Below, piece after piece: positions 43,944 through 52,310 of a stretch of DNA of 64,000 nucleotides (the stretch's first letter is position 1; each line of letters opens with the position of its first letter). The DNA lies in assembly GCF_030848945.1 (NCBI RefSeq), contig NZ_JANHAX010000001.1, forward strand, positions 310,001 to 374,000, written 5' to 3'. Made by a program: the position numbers and the translations under genes. Source of the DNA: Marimonas arenosa (GTDB lineage: Bacteria; Pseudomonadota; Alphaproteobacteria; Rhodobacterales; Rhodobacteraceae). The notes under the pieces are model-generated. The model did no database searches. It saw nothing but the letters and a program-made list of their open reading frames with translations, and had not been told where the DNA came from.

Positions 43944-44837
43944 ATGGCCAAAACGCATGATATTCTTTGCATCGGGTCGGTCCTGTGGGACGTGATCGGC
44001 CGTTCCCCCAATCATATGTGGTTGGGGGTGGACGTACCGGGACGGATCGAACGCCTGCCCGGCGGCGTCGCCATGAACATAGCGATGACACTGGCGCGCT
44101 TTGGCATGCGCCCGGCGCTGCTCTCGGCCGTCGGCCGCGATGCCGAAGGCGAGGACCTGGTGCGCGCCTGCGAGGCCTTCGGTTTGGAAACCGCCTATCT
44201 CTACCGCTCCGACGATTTTCCGACCGACCGCTACGTCGCGGTCGAAGGGGCCAACGGCCTGATCGCGGCGATCGCCGATGCACATTCGCTGGAACAAGCC
44301 GGCGCAAAGATCCTGTCCCCGCTGGAGGACGGCCGGCTCGGCTCGGCGCAGACACCGTATCGCGGCCTCGTCGCGCTCGACGGCAACCTGACGCTTGAAA
44401 TACTCGAAGAAATTGCCGTAAGTCCGTTGCTTTCAAAAGCGGATCTGCGTGTCGCCCCGGCCTCTCCCGGCAAGGCGGAGCGGCTCCGGCCCTTTCTTAC
44501 CCATTCCCGTGCGGTGCTTTACGTCAATCGTGAGGAAGCGGGCCTGCTCTGCCAGAAAGACTTCGCGACCGCCTGTGCCGCGGCCGAGGGCCTGCTTGCC
44601 CGCGGCGCGGCGCGAACCCTGGTGACCGACGGCGCCAATCCTGTGGCCGAAGGTCACAACGGCGGCATCATCGAACTTCCCCCGCCGCAGGTGACGGTCA
44701 CCCGCTTGACTGGTGCCGGCGACACGTTCATGGCCGCCCATATTGCCGAAGAGGCCCGCGGCGAGCGCGGCCTGGTCGCGCTGGAGGCCGCGCTGAAAGC
44801 GGCCGCAGACTATGTTTCACGGGAGACAGCCCGGTGA
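43944..44837 (+). CDS. psuK: Pseudouridine kinase, PfkB family
   Basis: A 297-residue ribokinase-like sugar kinase. N-terminal DILCIGSVLWDVIGRSP, GGVAMNIAMTLARFGMRPALLSAVGRDAEG and the ATP/anion-hole motif TRLTGAGDTFMAAHIAEE (catalytic Asp) identify PfkB. Coupling by a 4-base overlap to psuG identifies the substrate: it phosphorylates pseudouridine to the 5'-phosphate. No transporter or regulator is attached. Confidence 0.88.
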   Translation: MAKTHDILCIGSVLWDVIGRSPNHMWLGVDVPGRIERLPGGVAMNIAMTLARFGMRPALLSAVGRDAEGEDLVRACEAFGLETAYLYRSDDFPTDRYVAVEGANGLIAAIADAHSLEQAGAKILSPLEDGRLGSAQTPYRGLVALDGNLTLEILEEIAVSPLLSKADLRVAPASPGKAERLRPFLTHSRAVLYVNREEAGLLCQKDFATACAAAEGLLARGAARTLVTDGANPVAEGHNGGIIELPPPQVTVTRLTGAGDTFMAAHIAEEARGERGLVALEAALKAAADYVSRETAR

Positions 44838-45745
44838 TCACGACGGTGTTTTCACAGGAGGTCGAAGAGGCGCGCGATGCCGGCACACCGCTCGTGGCGC
44901 TCGAGTCGACCATCATCACTCACGGCATGCCCTGGCCGCAGAACGCCGACACCGCCCGCGCGGTCGAGGCCGAGATCCGCGACGCCGGTGCCGTGCCCGC
45001 CACCATGGCGGTGATGGCAGGCCGCCTGCATGTCGGGCTTGAACCGGAACAGCTCGACGCGCTGGCGCGGGCCGAGGGCGTCGCCAAGCTTTCTCGCGCT
45101 GACATGGCCGCCTGTCTTGCCGCCGGCGGCACCGGGGCCACCACCGTCGCCGCCACGATGATCGCGGCGCGCCTGGCCGGCATCCCCGTTTTCGCCACCG
45201 GCGGAATCGGCGGGGTGCATCGCGGCGCCGAGACCAGCTTCGATATCTCCGCCGATCTCTACGAACTGGCGCAAACCCCGGTCACTGTGGTCGCGGCCGG
45301 GGCTAAGGCCATCCTCGACCTGCCAAAAACACTCGAGCTGCTCGAAACCCTCGGCGTGCCGGTCATCTGCTATGGCCAGGACAGCTTTCCGGCCTTCTGG
45401 TCGGCCACGTCCCCCCTGCCCGCGCCGCTGCGCATGGACCATCCCGAAGAAATCGCCCGCGCCCACCTTGCCCGCGCCGCGCTCGGCCTGCCCGGCGGCC
45501 AGCTTGTCGCTAACCCGGTGCCGTCCAAGAACGAAATCCCCCGCGCTGAAATGGAACCAGTCATCGCCCGCACGCTCGATGAAGCGTCGGCCCTGGGCGT
45601 CACCGGCAAGGCCGTGACCCCCTTCCTGCTGCAGCGCATCTTTGACCTGACCGGCGGCCGGTCGCTCACCGCCAACATCGCGCTAGTCAAGAACAACGCG
45701 CGCCTCGCGGCCCGGATCGCTGCGGCGCTTTCCACCGCTTCTTGA
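44834..45745 (+). CDS. psuG: Pseudouridine-5'-phosphate glycosidase
   Basis: A 303-residue enzyme cleaving the C-C glycosidic bond of pseudouridine 5'-phosphate to uracil and ribose 5-phosphate. Family blocks: PLVALESTIITHGMPWPQN, KLSRADMAACLAAGGTGATTVAATM, FATGGIGGVHRGAETSFDISADL, VVAAGAKAILDLPKTLE, and LVANPVPSKNEIP. Full length with GTG start after GGGAGACAGCCC. With psuK it forms a complete salvage/breakdown pathway. Confidence 0.96.
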   Translation: MITTVFSQEVEEARDAGTPLVALESTIITHGMPWPQNADTARAVEAEIRDAGAVPATMAVMAGRLHVGLEPEQLDALARAEGVAKLSRADMAACLAAGGTGATTVAATMIAARLAGIPVFATGGIGGVHRGAETSFDISADLYELAQTPVTVVAAGAKAILDLPKTLELLETLGVPVICYGQDSFPAFWSATSPLPAPLRMDHPEEIARAHLARAALGLPGGQLVANPVPSKNEIPRAEMEPVIARTLDEASALGVTGKAVTPFLLQRIFDLTGGRSLTANIALVKNNARLAARIAAALSTAS

Positions 45746-45835
45746 AAGGTCTGGCTCTGCCATGCGACACCGCGCCACGCGGACCCGAGCGGGATCGACC
45801 TTATGTTATTCTAAGAGAAATAGAGGGAGAGTGCC

Positions 45836-46303
45836 ATGAAACGGTTGTCTTTTGCCCTTGCGACCTTGGTCGTTGCGGTCCCGGCGTTGGCCCAGGATGT
45901 CACGCTGACCCCGATCCCGCTGGATGCCGCGACGCTCGATATTTCCGGCACCTGGTCTTACGATACGGTCGTGACCGGCAACACCGGTCCCTGCCCGCCA
46001 GTTCCGGCGAAGAAAGGCGAGCTCAGCATCGTCGCCAAGGACGGCGTTCCAGTGCAGGTGGACGTTTTGTCTGGCGAGCTCTGCGGCAAGCCCATGCACC
46101 TGATGGCCGGTGACATTGAATGGGGCAACCTCGTCGTGGGCAACGCCAAGACGGTCGACAACGAAGGTGGCCGCGCGTTCAATTCGATGGTGGCTTTCTT
46201 CTATTCCGACAAGAGCGCCTCGGGCCATGTCGAGTCGCAATATGTTCATCCCGGCGGCATGAGCTGTAGTTGGAGCTACCGGATCGAGCTCAAGCGCCCG
46301 TAA
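45836..46303 (+). CDS. Hypothetical secreted protein
   Basis: A 155-residue protein with signal peptide MKRLSFALATLVVAVPALA and a mature beta-rich domain with four Cys (GNTGPCPPVPAK, SGELCGKPM, GMSCSWSYRI). DISGTWSYDTVVTGNTGPCPP suggests a lipocalin-like or small beta-sandwich domain, but no family is recognised. Purines GAGGGAG lie before the start. It is flanked by psuG and a DUF502 gene in the same direction with ~90-105-base gaps, so it is probably its own unit. Confidence 0.65.
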   Translation: MKRLSFALATLVVAVPALAQDVTLTPIPLDAATLDISGTWSYDTVVTGNTGPCPPVPAKKGELSIVAKDGVPVQVDVLSGELCGKPMHLMAGDIEWGNLVVGNAKTVDNEGGRAFNSMVAFFYSDKSASGHVESQYVHPGGMSCSWSYRIELKRP

Positions 46304-46408
46304 CGCGCGCCAAGGCGGGCAAAACCCGGTCAGACACCGCGCAGGCCATTGCCGCGGGGTGAAAATGCTCCTATGTGACGGTGACCTCCTGAGGAGCTGC
46401 AACTGCGC

Positions 46409-47236
46409 ATGACCACGCCCTTCGACGACCTCGACCCCCATCCGCGCCGACGATGGCGGCCATTTGCCGGGCTGCGGAACAACTTCCTCGCCGGGCTCGT
46501 CGTCGTCGTGCCGGTGGCCATCACGATGTGGTTGATCTGGACCTTCGTCGGCTGGATCGACAGTTGGGTGCTGCCCTTCGTGCCGACCTACTATCATCCT
46601 GATGCGCTGATCAACCGCTGGTTCGGTCAGGCCGAGTGGTTCAAGTGGATCTTCGGCGAAGAAGATGTCCACGTGAACATCCGCGGCGTCGGCGTGGTGC
46701 TGTTCCTGGTTTTCACCATTGTGGTGGGCTGGATCACCAAGGGACTGATCGGCCGCAGCTTCCTGGCCTGGGCCGAAGGCGTGGTCGACCGCATGCCGGT
46801 GGTGCGCTCGCTCTACAATGGTATCAAGCAGATCGCCGAGACGGTTTTCGCCCAGACCGAGTCGAAATTCGACAAGGCCTGCCTGTTGGAATACCCGCGC
46901 AAAGGCATCTGGGCGATCGCCTTCATCTCGACCAAGGCCAAAGGCGAGATCGCCGGTAAAATCCCGGTCGACGAAGATATCATCTCGGTCTTTCTTCCGA
47001 CCACTCCGAACCCAACTTCGGGCTTCCTGTTGTTCGTGCCTCGCCACTCGGTGATCGAGCTCGAAATGAGCGTGGAAGACGCCGCCAAGCTGGTGATCTC
47101 GGCGGGCCTGGTTTACCCGAACAAGAAAGATCCCAGCCAGCCGGCGAAAGCGGGCAGCCCCAAGGCTGGCACCGATGCGGCCGCGTCCGCCCCTGTCACG
47201 CCGAGCCCTGCAGCGCCGGAAACAGATCAGCCGTAA
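46409..47236 (+). CDS. DUF502 family membrane protein
   Basis: A 275-residue protein with two N-terminal membrane helices (FLAGLVVVVPVAITMWLIWTF, residues ~28-50; GVGVVLFLVFTIVVGWI, ~95-112) and a C-terminal cytosolic beta-barrel-like domain (MPVVRSLYNGIKQIAETVF, KGIWAIAFISTK, FLPTTPNPTSGFLLFVPR), all DUF502 hallmarks. The tail is Pro/Ala-rich. Function unknown, and plant relatives (LCV/COV) affect vascular patterning. It ends 10 bases inside the convergent patatin gene. Confidence 0.88.
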   Translation: MTTPFDDLDPHPRRRWRPFAGLRNNFLAGLVVVVPVAITMWLIWTFVGWIDSWVLPFVPTYYHPDALINRWFGQAEWFKWIFGEEDVHVNIRGVGVVLFLVFTIVVGWITKGLIGRSFLAWAEGVVDRMPVVRSLYNGIKQIAETVFAQTESKFDKACLLEYPRKGIWAIAFISTKAKGEIAGKIPVDEDIISVFLPTTPNPTSGFLLFVPRHSVIELEMSVEDAAKLVISAGLVYPNKKDPSQPAKAGSPKAGTDAAASAPVTPSPAAPETDQP

Positions 47237-48255
47237 AGCGCCGGCAGACCAACGCTGCTGCGGCGCCCAAGATCGTCACCATGCGCGGCAAGAAACGTGT
47301 CGGCCGCCGCCCGCCCCGCCGCCTTGAGCCGTGCCATCACCTCCGGCAGGGGCACGATCTTGGTCGCGACCGACAGTTCGTTCATCAGCGCATCATCGGC
47401 GATCATGTGGACGTGCACGCGCTTCATCGCACCCTCATCCACCGCCCCCTGGTCGAGCAGCCGCTGCACAAAAGCAATCGCCCGAAGCTCACGCAGCAGC
47501 GAGGAGTTGAAGCTGATCTCGTTGATCCGGTTGCGTATGTCCTGCGGCGTCTTCGGCACATCGTCACGCTCAAGCGGATTGATGTTGACGATCACGATAT
47601 CGCTGGGCAGCGTCTCGTTGAACAGCGGATAGAGCGCCGGGTTGCCGGTATAACCGCCGTCCCAGTAAGCCTCGCCGTCGATCTCGACCGCTCGGAATAG
47701 GCTCGGCAGACAGGCCGAGGCCAAAAGCGAGTCGGTGGTGATGTCTTCGCCCTCGAACACCCGGATCTTGCCGGTGCGCACGTTGGTCGCGCCAACGTAC
47801 AGCACCGGCCCCTCGGCGGCACAGACCCGCTCGAAATCGAACCGCTCGGCGACCCGGCGCAGCGGGTTGGCATAGAACGGCCCCGAGGCATAAGGCGATA
47901 CCAGCCGCTCCCAACTCTCGGCCCAGAGATACGGCAACGACGCCTCCAGCGCGCTGGAAAACTGCCCGAGCCCCATCCATTGCGGAAAGACCGGACTGTC
48001 GATGGCGCCCATCTGGCGCCACAGCCAATCCAGGTTTTCGCGCGCGCCCTCACACCCGTCTGTCAGCCAGCCAGATTTCAGAGCCGCACCGTTCAGCGCC
48101 CCCGCCGATGTGCCGGATATGCCGGCAACCTCCAGCCCGGGCTCTTCCAGCAGCCGGTCGAGCACGCCCCAGGTAAAGGCGCCATGGGCGCCTCCACCCT
48201 GAAGCGCCAGGTTGATCCGAACGGCCGCCACCTCAGAGCGCGGTCCAACCGCCAT
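47227..48255 (-). CDS. Patatin-like phospholipase
   Basis: A ~342-residue lipid acyl hydrolase with a Ser-Asp dyad. Oxyanion hole LALQGGGAHGAFTWG (residues ~16-30), nucleophile elbow AGISGTSAGALNG (~45-55), and the catalytic Asp in YWDGGYTGNPAL (~190-200) are present. The start is uncertain: ATG 48255 overlaps bdhA by 23 bases, while GTG 48231 would begin just after the bdhA stop. Coupling to bdhA suggests a role in storage-lipid or polyhydroxybutyrate granule turnover, an inference from context. Confidence 0.88.
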   Translation of the reverse strand: MAVGPRSEVAAVRINLALQGGGAHGAFTWGVLDRLLEEPGLEVAGISGTSAGALNGAALKSGWLTDGCEGARENLDWLWRQMGAIDSPVFPQWMGLGQFSSALEASLPYLWAESWERLVSPYASGPFYANPLRRVAERFDFERVCAAEGPVLYVGATNVRTGKIRVFEGEDITTDSLLASACLPSLFRAVEIDGEAYWDGGYTGNPALYPLFNETLPSDIVIVNINPLERDDVPKTPQDIRNRINEISFNSSLLRELRAIAFVQRLLDQGAVDEGAMKRVHVHMIADDALMNELSVATKIVPLPEVMARLKAAGRAAADTFLAAHGDDLGRRSSVGLPALYG

Positions 48256-49006
48256 CCACGCTGATCGTCGTACCGGTGATCTGCTCGGCCGCGTCCGAAC
48301 ACAGGAACACCGTGGTGCCGCCGATCTGCTCGACTGTCGCCATCTGTTTCGACGGTTGCCGCTCCAGCATCACCTCGCGAATGACCGTTTCGCGGTCCAT
48401 GCCGTGGGCCTTCATCTGGTCGGGGATCTGTGCCTCGACCAGCGGGGTCAGCACGTAACCCGGGCAGATCGCATTGCAGGTGATCGGCTCTTCCGCGGTC
48501 TCCAGCGCCACGGTCTTGGTCAGTCCCACCATTCCGTGCTTGGCCGAGACATAGGCCGACTTGAAAGGCGACGCAGTCAGCCCGTGCGCCGACGAGATAT
48601 TGATGATCCGCCCCCAGCCCGCGTCACGCATCATTGGCAGCGCCGCCGCGGTGGTGTGGAAGGCCGAGCTCAGGTTGAGAGCGATGATAAGGTTCCATTT
48701 GTCGATCGGGAACTCCTCGACCGGGCAGACATGCTGAATGCCGGCGTTGTTGACCAGGATATCGCAGGCGCCGGCCTTGGTGATCAGGTCGCGGCAAGCC
48801 TGCGCGTCGGACAGGTCAGCCTGGATGTAGCGCACCTCGGTGCCGAACTCGTCGCTCAGCTCGCCCGCCTGGGCCTGAGGATCGCCCTTGCCCGAAGACG
48901 AGTTCAGCACGACATTGGCCCCGGCCCGCGCCAGCTCGCGGGCAATCCCCAGCCCGATCCCCGAGGTGGACCCGGTAATGACGGCGGTCTTGCCATTGAG
49001 CGACAT
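48233..49006 (-). CDS. bdhA: 3-hydroxybutyrate dehydrogenase
   Basis: A 257-residue short-chain dehydrogenase. NAD-binding AVITGSTSGIGLGIARELA, NNAGIQHV, catalytic Ser in INISSAHG and YVSAKHGMVGLTK (Tyr-x3-Lys), and the substrate-loop CPGYVLTPLVEAQIPDQMKAHG with IPDQ typical of BdhA. It interconverts 3-hydroxybutyrate and acetoacetate in PHB utilisation. ATG 49006 follows AGGGAGAAAGAT. Confidence 0.93.
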   Translation of the reverse strand: MSLNGKTAVITGSTSGIGLGIARELARAGANVVLNSSSGKGDPQAQAGELSDEFGTEVRYIQADLSDAQACRDLITKAGACDILVNNAGIQHVCPVEEFPIDKWNLIIALNLSSAFHTTAAALPMMRDAGWGRIINISSAHGLTASPFKSAYVSAKHGMVGLTKTVALETAEEPITCNAICPGYVLTPLVEAQIPDQMKAHGMDRETVIREVMLERQPSKQMATVEQIGGTTVFLCSDAAEQITGTTISVDGGWTAL

Positions 49007-49089
49007 ATCTTTCTCCCTGATCTGTTTAGCCGGAAGAAACCCTAAAAGCCCAACGGGGAGATGACGAGAGCCGATGGACTCACTGGCCA

Positions 49090-49165
49090 AAAAAAAACGC
49101 CGGCACGAAGCCGGCGTTAAGTTATTGAGGCAGGTTTCATACAGGCAAGAAACCTATCGAGCAGT
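49090..49165 (-). ncRNA. Candidate small RNA (divergent to a peptide-binding protein gene)
   Basis: A predicted ~76-nt leftward transcript. It has a promoter at 49172-49200, a first hairpin with perfect 7-base arms AGGTTTC/GAAACCT (plus 49132-49155, 10-base loop), an unpaired AU-rich linker, and an intrinsic terminator with 8-base stem ACGCCGGC/GCCGGCGT (49097-49117) followed by nine T. This is the standard layout of an Hfq-type trans-acting RNA. It ends 84 bases before the bdhA start codon, which the strong terminator isolates. A minus-strand ORF covers it but its stop lies exactly at the terminator and no start fits. Confidence 0.5.
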
Positions 49166-49171
49166 AACTCC

Positions 49172-49200
49172 TTTATAAGCAATCCGACGCGCGTGTCCAA
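49172..49200 (-). promoter_or_regulatory. Promoter of candidate small RNA
   Basis: Minus strand: TTGGAC (plus 49195-49200), 17-base spacer, TATAAA (plus 49172-49177). The -10 box matches 5 of 6 consensus bases. Initiation expected near 49165. Confidence 0.5.
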
Positions 49201-49209
49201 GCTAAAAGT

Positions 49210-49238
49210 TTGATAACGTGTGAATCCCTCGTTAGCGT
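49210..49238 (+). promoter_or_regulatory. Promoter of the peptide-binding protein gene
   Basis: TTGATA (49210-49215), 17-base spacer, TAGCGT (49233-49238); initiation near 49245 gives a 35-base leader to the ATG at 49280. It is back-to-back with the small RNA promoter, only 10 bases apart, so the two could be co-regulated or compete. Confidence 0.45.
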
Positions 49239-49279
49239 ATTCTTTAACAAAACAAGGGCCGAGCGGGATTGTTGCCGAA

Positions 49280-51106
49280 ATGAGACCAGATATTTTCCGA
49301 CGCGACCGGGCGCGGACCGGGCTTCTCGGGCTCCTGATCTCCACCCTTGCGCTCGCCTCTCCCGCCATGGCGGAACCGGCGCATGGGCTATCTATGTATG
49401 GCTCTCCGGCCCTGCCACAGGATTTTGTGTCCCTGCCCTACGCCAATCCGGATGCCCCCAAGGGCGGACGAATCGTGGTTGGCAATACCGGCGGCTTTGA
49501 CTCGCTCAACCCGTTCATTCTCAAAGGAACCCCGCCCTGGCAACTGCGCTTTCTCGGCTATGAAAGTCTGATGGGTCGGAATTACGACGAACCCTTCGGG
49601 CTCTACGGTCTGCTCGCCGAATCGGTCGAGACCGGCCCGAATCGCGAGTGGGTCGAATTCATCCTGCGCGAAGAGGCGCGGTTTTCCGACGGAAGCCCGG
49701 TCACGCTCGAGGACGTGATCTGGTCCTACGAGACACTGGGCGAGATGGGCCACCCGCGCTACCGTCGCGGCTTCTGGACCGCCGTTGAGAAAATTGAGCC
49801 CACCGGCCCGCGCTCCTTACGTATCACCTTCAACACGCAGGACCGAGAGCTTGCCCTCATCGCCGGGCTGCGCCCGATCCTGAAAAAGGCGCAATGGGAT
49901 GGCCGTGATTTCACTGAATCTGGCTTCGAGGCCCCGATCGGCACCGGGCCCTATGTTGTCGCCGATGTCGAGCCCGGCCGCTACGTTGGCCTGCACCGCA
50001 ATCCCGATTACTGGGGCCGCGACCTGCCGCTGATGCAGGGTGTCGCCAATTTCGACGAGATCCGGATCGAGTTCTACGGCGACGACGCGGTATTGTTCGA
50101 AGCCTTCAAGGCCGGTGCCTTGACCGTCCTGCGCGAAAGCAATGCCGAAAAATGGGCCATGCAATACGACTTCCCCGCTGTGCAATCCGGCGAGGTTGTC
50201 AAATCCGAGATTGCCGATGGCAAGCCCTCGGGCATGACCGGCTTCGTGATGAACACCCGCCAGCCGCCGTTCGATGACTGGCGCGTGCGGCAGGCCATGC
50301 TGCTGGCCTTCAACTTCGAGTACATGAACGACACCATCACCGGCGGCCGGCAGAGCCGCATCCCATCCTATTTCTCTGGCACCGATCTCGGCCTGCGCCC
50401 CGGCCCGGCGACGGGCCGCGTCCGTGAATTGCTCGAACCCTTCGCCGGTCAACTTCTGCCCGGCACGCTCGACGGTTACACCCTGCCCGTCTCGGAGGGC
50501 TCCGAGCGCAACCGCAAGAACCTGCGCCGTGCCGTGAACCTGCTCGCACAAGCCGGCTGGACCGTGCAGGACGGCGTCATGAAGAATGCTGATGGAACAC
50601 CGTTCGAGTTCGCTGTGCTGCTGCGCCAGGGCGCGCGAGAGAAGCAGGCCTTCATCAACATCTTTATCCAGGCGCTGGCCCGCATCGGCATCTCCGCCCG
50701 GATCGAGACTGTTGACAATGCACAATTCTACCAGCGGCTCGAAACCTACGATTTCGAGATGACCGACTTCCGCCGCGGCTTTTCGCTCTCACCCGGCAAC
50801 GAACAGAAGCTCTACTGGGGCTCTTATGGCGTCGACACACCCGGCACCCGCAACCTGATGGGCATGGCCTCGCCCGCGGCCGAGGCGATGATCGACGCCA
50901 TGCTCGCCACCGACGACACGGAAGAGTTCACTGCCGCCGTCCGCGCCCTCGACCGCATCCTCACTGCCGGACGCTACGTGATCCCAACCTACGATTTCGG
51001 CGTCGGGCGGATCGCACATTCGCGGCATTTGCGGTACCCTGACCGGGTCCCAGTCTACGGCGATGGACCATGGTTCATGCCCGATGTTTGGTGGTATGAA
51101 GACTGA
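49280..51106 (+). CDS. Extracellular solute-binding protein family 5 (YejA-like peptide binding)
   Basis: A 608-residue periplasmic binding protein: signal peptide (TGLLGLLISTLALASPAMA), then HGLSMYGSPALPQDFVSLPYANPDAPKGG, the YejA-type opening, GTGPYVVADVEPGRYV, and the family-5 core ARFSDGSPVTLEDVIWSYETL. C-terminal FMPDVWWYED also fits YejA. It binds oligopeptides (YejABEF imports microcin C). No permease or ATPase gene accompanies it, so it is an orphan that must use a transporter elsewhere. Start 49280 is chosen from the promoter and signal peptide; GTG 49220 lies upstream of the predicted transcript start. Confidence 0.88.
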   Translation: MRPDIFRRDRARTGLLGLLISTLALASPAMAEPAHGLSMYGSPALPQDFVSLPYANPDAPKGGRIVVGNTGGFDSLNPFILKGTPPWQLRFLGYESLMGRNYDEPFGLYGLLAESVETGPNREWVEFILREEARFSDGSPVTLEDVIWSYETLGEMGHPRYRRGFWTAVEKIEPTGPRSLRITFNTQDRELALIAGLRPILKKAQWDGRDFTESGFEAPIGTGPYVVADVEPGRYVGLHRNPDYWGRDLPLMQGVANFDEIRIEFYGDDAVLFEAFKAGALTVLRESNAEKWAMQYDFPAVQSGEVVKSEIADGKPSGMTGFVMNTRQPPFDDWRVRQAMLLAFNFEYMNDTITGGRQSRIPSYFSGTDLGLRPGPATGRVRELLEPFAGQLLPGTLDGYTLPVSEGSERNRKNLRRAVNLLAQAGWTVQDGVMKNADGTPFEFAVLLRQGAREKQAFINIFIQALARIGISARIETVDNAQFYQRLETYDFEMTDFRRGFSLSPGNEQKLYWGSYGVDTPGTRNLMGMASPAAEAMIDAMLATDDTEEFTAAVRALDRILTAGRYVIPTYDFGVGRIAHSRHLRYPDRVPVYGDGPWFMPDVWWYED

Positions 51107-51107
51107 C

Positions 51108-51140
51108 CCGTCATGAAACCGTTACAGAACCATCATAGGC
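51108..51140 (+). promoter_or_regulatory. Pho box (three 11-mers) upstream of arsC-aquaporin
   Basis: CCGTCATGAAA, CCGTTACAGAA and CCATCATAGGC at exact 11-base spacing, directly after the stop of the binding-protein gene and 8 bases before the arsC start. The first two units match the pstS Pho box (29821-29842) almost base for base (CGTCATGAAAC-GTTACA). The very short distance to the ATG would require a start inside or near the box, or control of readthrough from upstream. Confidence 0.6.
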
Positions 51141-51147
51141 GAGGCCC

Positions 51148-51624
51148 ATGAATGTTCTCGTCCTCTGCACCGGCAACTCGGCCCGATCGATCCTTCTCGA
51201 AGCGCTGCTGAACCGCCTCGGCGACGGCCGCATCACCGCCTACTCCGCCGGTTCCCAGCCCACAGGCGCGGTCCATCCGCAATCGCTCAAACTGCTTGCC
51301 TCTAAGGGTTACGACCTGTCATCGGTCCGCTCGAAAAGCTGGGACGAGTTCGCCGAGCCGGGCGCTCCGAAGATGGATGCGGTGATCACCGTCTGTGCTT
51401 CCGCTGCCGGCGAGACCTGCCCGATCTGGCCGGGTGCTCCGGTGCGCGCTCATTGGGGCGTCGACGACCCGGCCGCGACCGACGAAGCCGACTGGGACGA
51501 GGCGTTCCACGCCGCCTATGCCAGGCTCGAACGCCGCGCCCGGGCATTTCTCGATATGCCGGTCGAAGACATGGAGGCGGGCGAGCTAAAGCTGCATCTC
51601 GACCGCATCGGAGAGCTGCCATGA
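51148..51624 (+). CDS. arsC: Arsenate reductase, low-molecular-weight phosphatase type (ArsC)
   Basis: A 158-residue protein with the phosphatase P-loop VLCTGNSARSI (C-x5-R) at the N-terminus and a catalytic Asp expected in VDDPAATDEADWDE (DP motif). This is the LMW tyrosine-phosphatase-like arsenate reductase, which converts arsenate to arsenite in the cytosol using thiols. Its 4-base overlap with an aquaporin gene matches the arsC-aqpS pairs known from Sinorhizobium. A Cys in TVCASAAGETCP could be a resolving thiol. Confidence 0.88.
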   Translation: MNVLVLCTGNSARSILLEALLNRLGDGRITAYSAGSQPTGAVHPQSLKLLASKGYDLSSVRSKSWDEFAEPGAPKMDAVITVCASAAGETCPIWPGAPVRAHWGVDDPAATDEADWDEAFHAAYARLERRARAFLDMPVEDMEAGELKLHLDRIGELP

Positions 51625-52268
51625 CACAGAGAATTGCCGCTGAACTGATCGGTACTGCCTTCCTGCTCATCGGCGTGGTGGGTTCGGGCATCATGGCCGA
51701 AACCCTCTCCGACGGAAATGTCGCGCTTGCCCTTCTGGCCAATGCCATCGCCACCGGTGCGATGCTCTATTCCATTATCACCACGCTCGGCCCGGTGTCG
51801 GGAGCGCATTTCAACCCTGCCGTCACACTGGCCTTTGCGCTCCGCGGCGAACATGCCTGGAAAGACCTGACACCCTACGTGATTGCGCAGATCACCGGTG
51901 CGATCCTCGGCGTCTGGGCGGCACACGCGATGTTCGACCTGCCGATCCTGCAAACCTCCACCACGATGCACCGCACCGGCGCGGCGCAATGGTTCTCCGA
52001 GGTCATCGCCACCTTCGGCCTCTTGTTCGTGATCTTCGGCGGCATCCGCCACAAGCCCGACACCGTGCCGACCCTCGTTGCGCTCTACATCACCGGAGCC
52101 TACTGGTTCACCTCGTCGACCAGCTTTGCCAACCCGGCGGTGACCATCGCGCGCGGGCTCTCGGACACCTTTGCCGGCATCTATCCAGGACACATCGCGA
52201 TGTTCGTCGTGATGCAGATCATCGCGGTTTTTTTCGGCCACGCGGTTCTTACACGGCTTTTCAGGTAA
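51621..52268 (+). CDS. Aquaglyceroporin-type channel (AqpS-like, arsenite exit)
   Basis: A 215-residue MIP-family channel with six helices and two NPA boxes: GAHFNPAVTLAFAL and FANPAVTIARGLS. AELIGTAFLLIGVVGSGIMA is the usual first helix. In S. meliloti the channel next to arsC (AqpS) lets arsenite flow out; context gives the same function here. There is no arsB, acr3 or arsR beside it, so the channel would be the only exit route encoded at this locus. Confidence 0.88.
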   Translation: MTQRIAAELIGTAFLLIGVVGSGIMAETLSDGNVALALLANAIATGAMLYSIITTLGPVSGAHFNPAVTLAFALRGEHAWKDLTPYVIAQITGAILGVWAAHAMFDLPILQTSTTMHRTGAAQWFSEVIATFGLLFVIFGGIRHKPDTVPTLVALYITGAYWFTSSTSFANPAVTIARGLSDTFAGIYPGHIAMFVVMQIIAVFFGHAVLTRLFR

Positions 52269-52310
52269 TTATTCCAACGAGTCCCGGGCGTGACCCGAAA
52301 CGCGAAGCGG

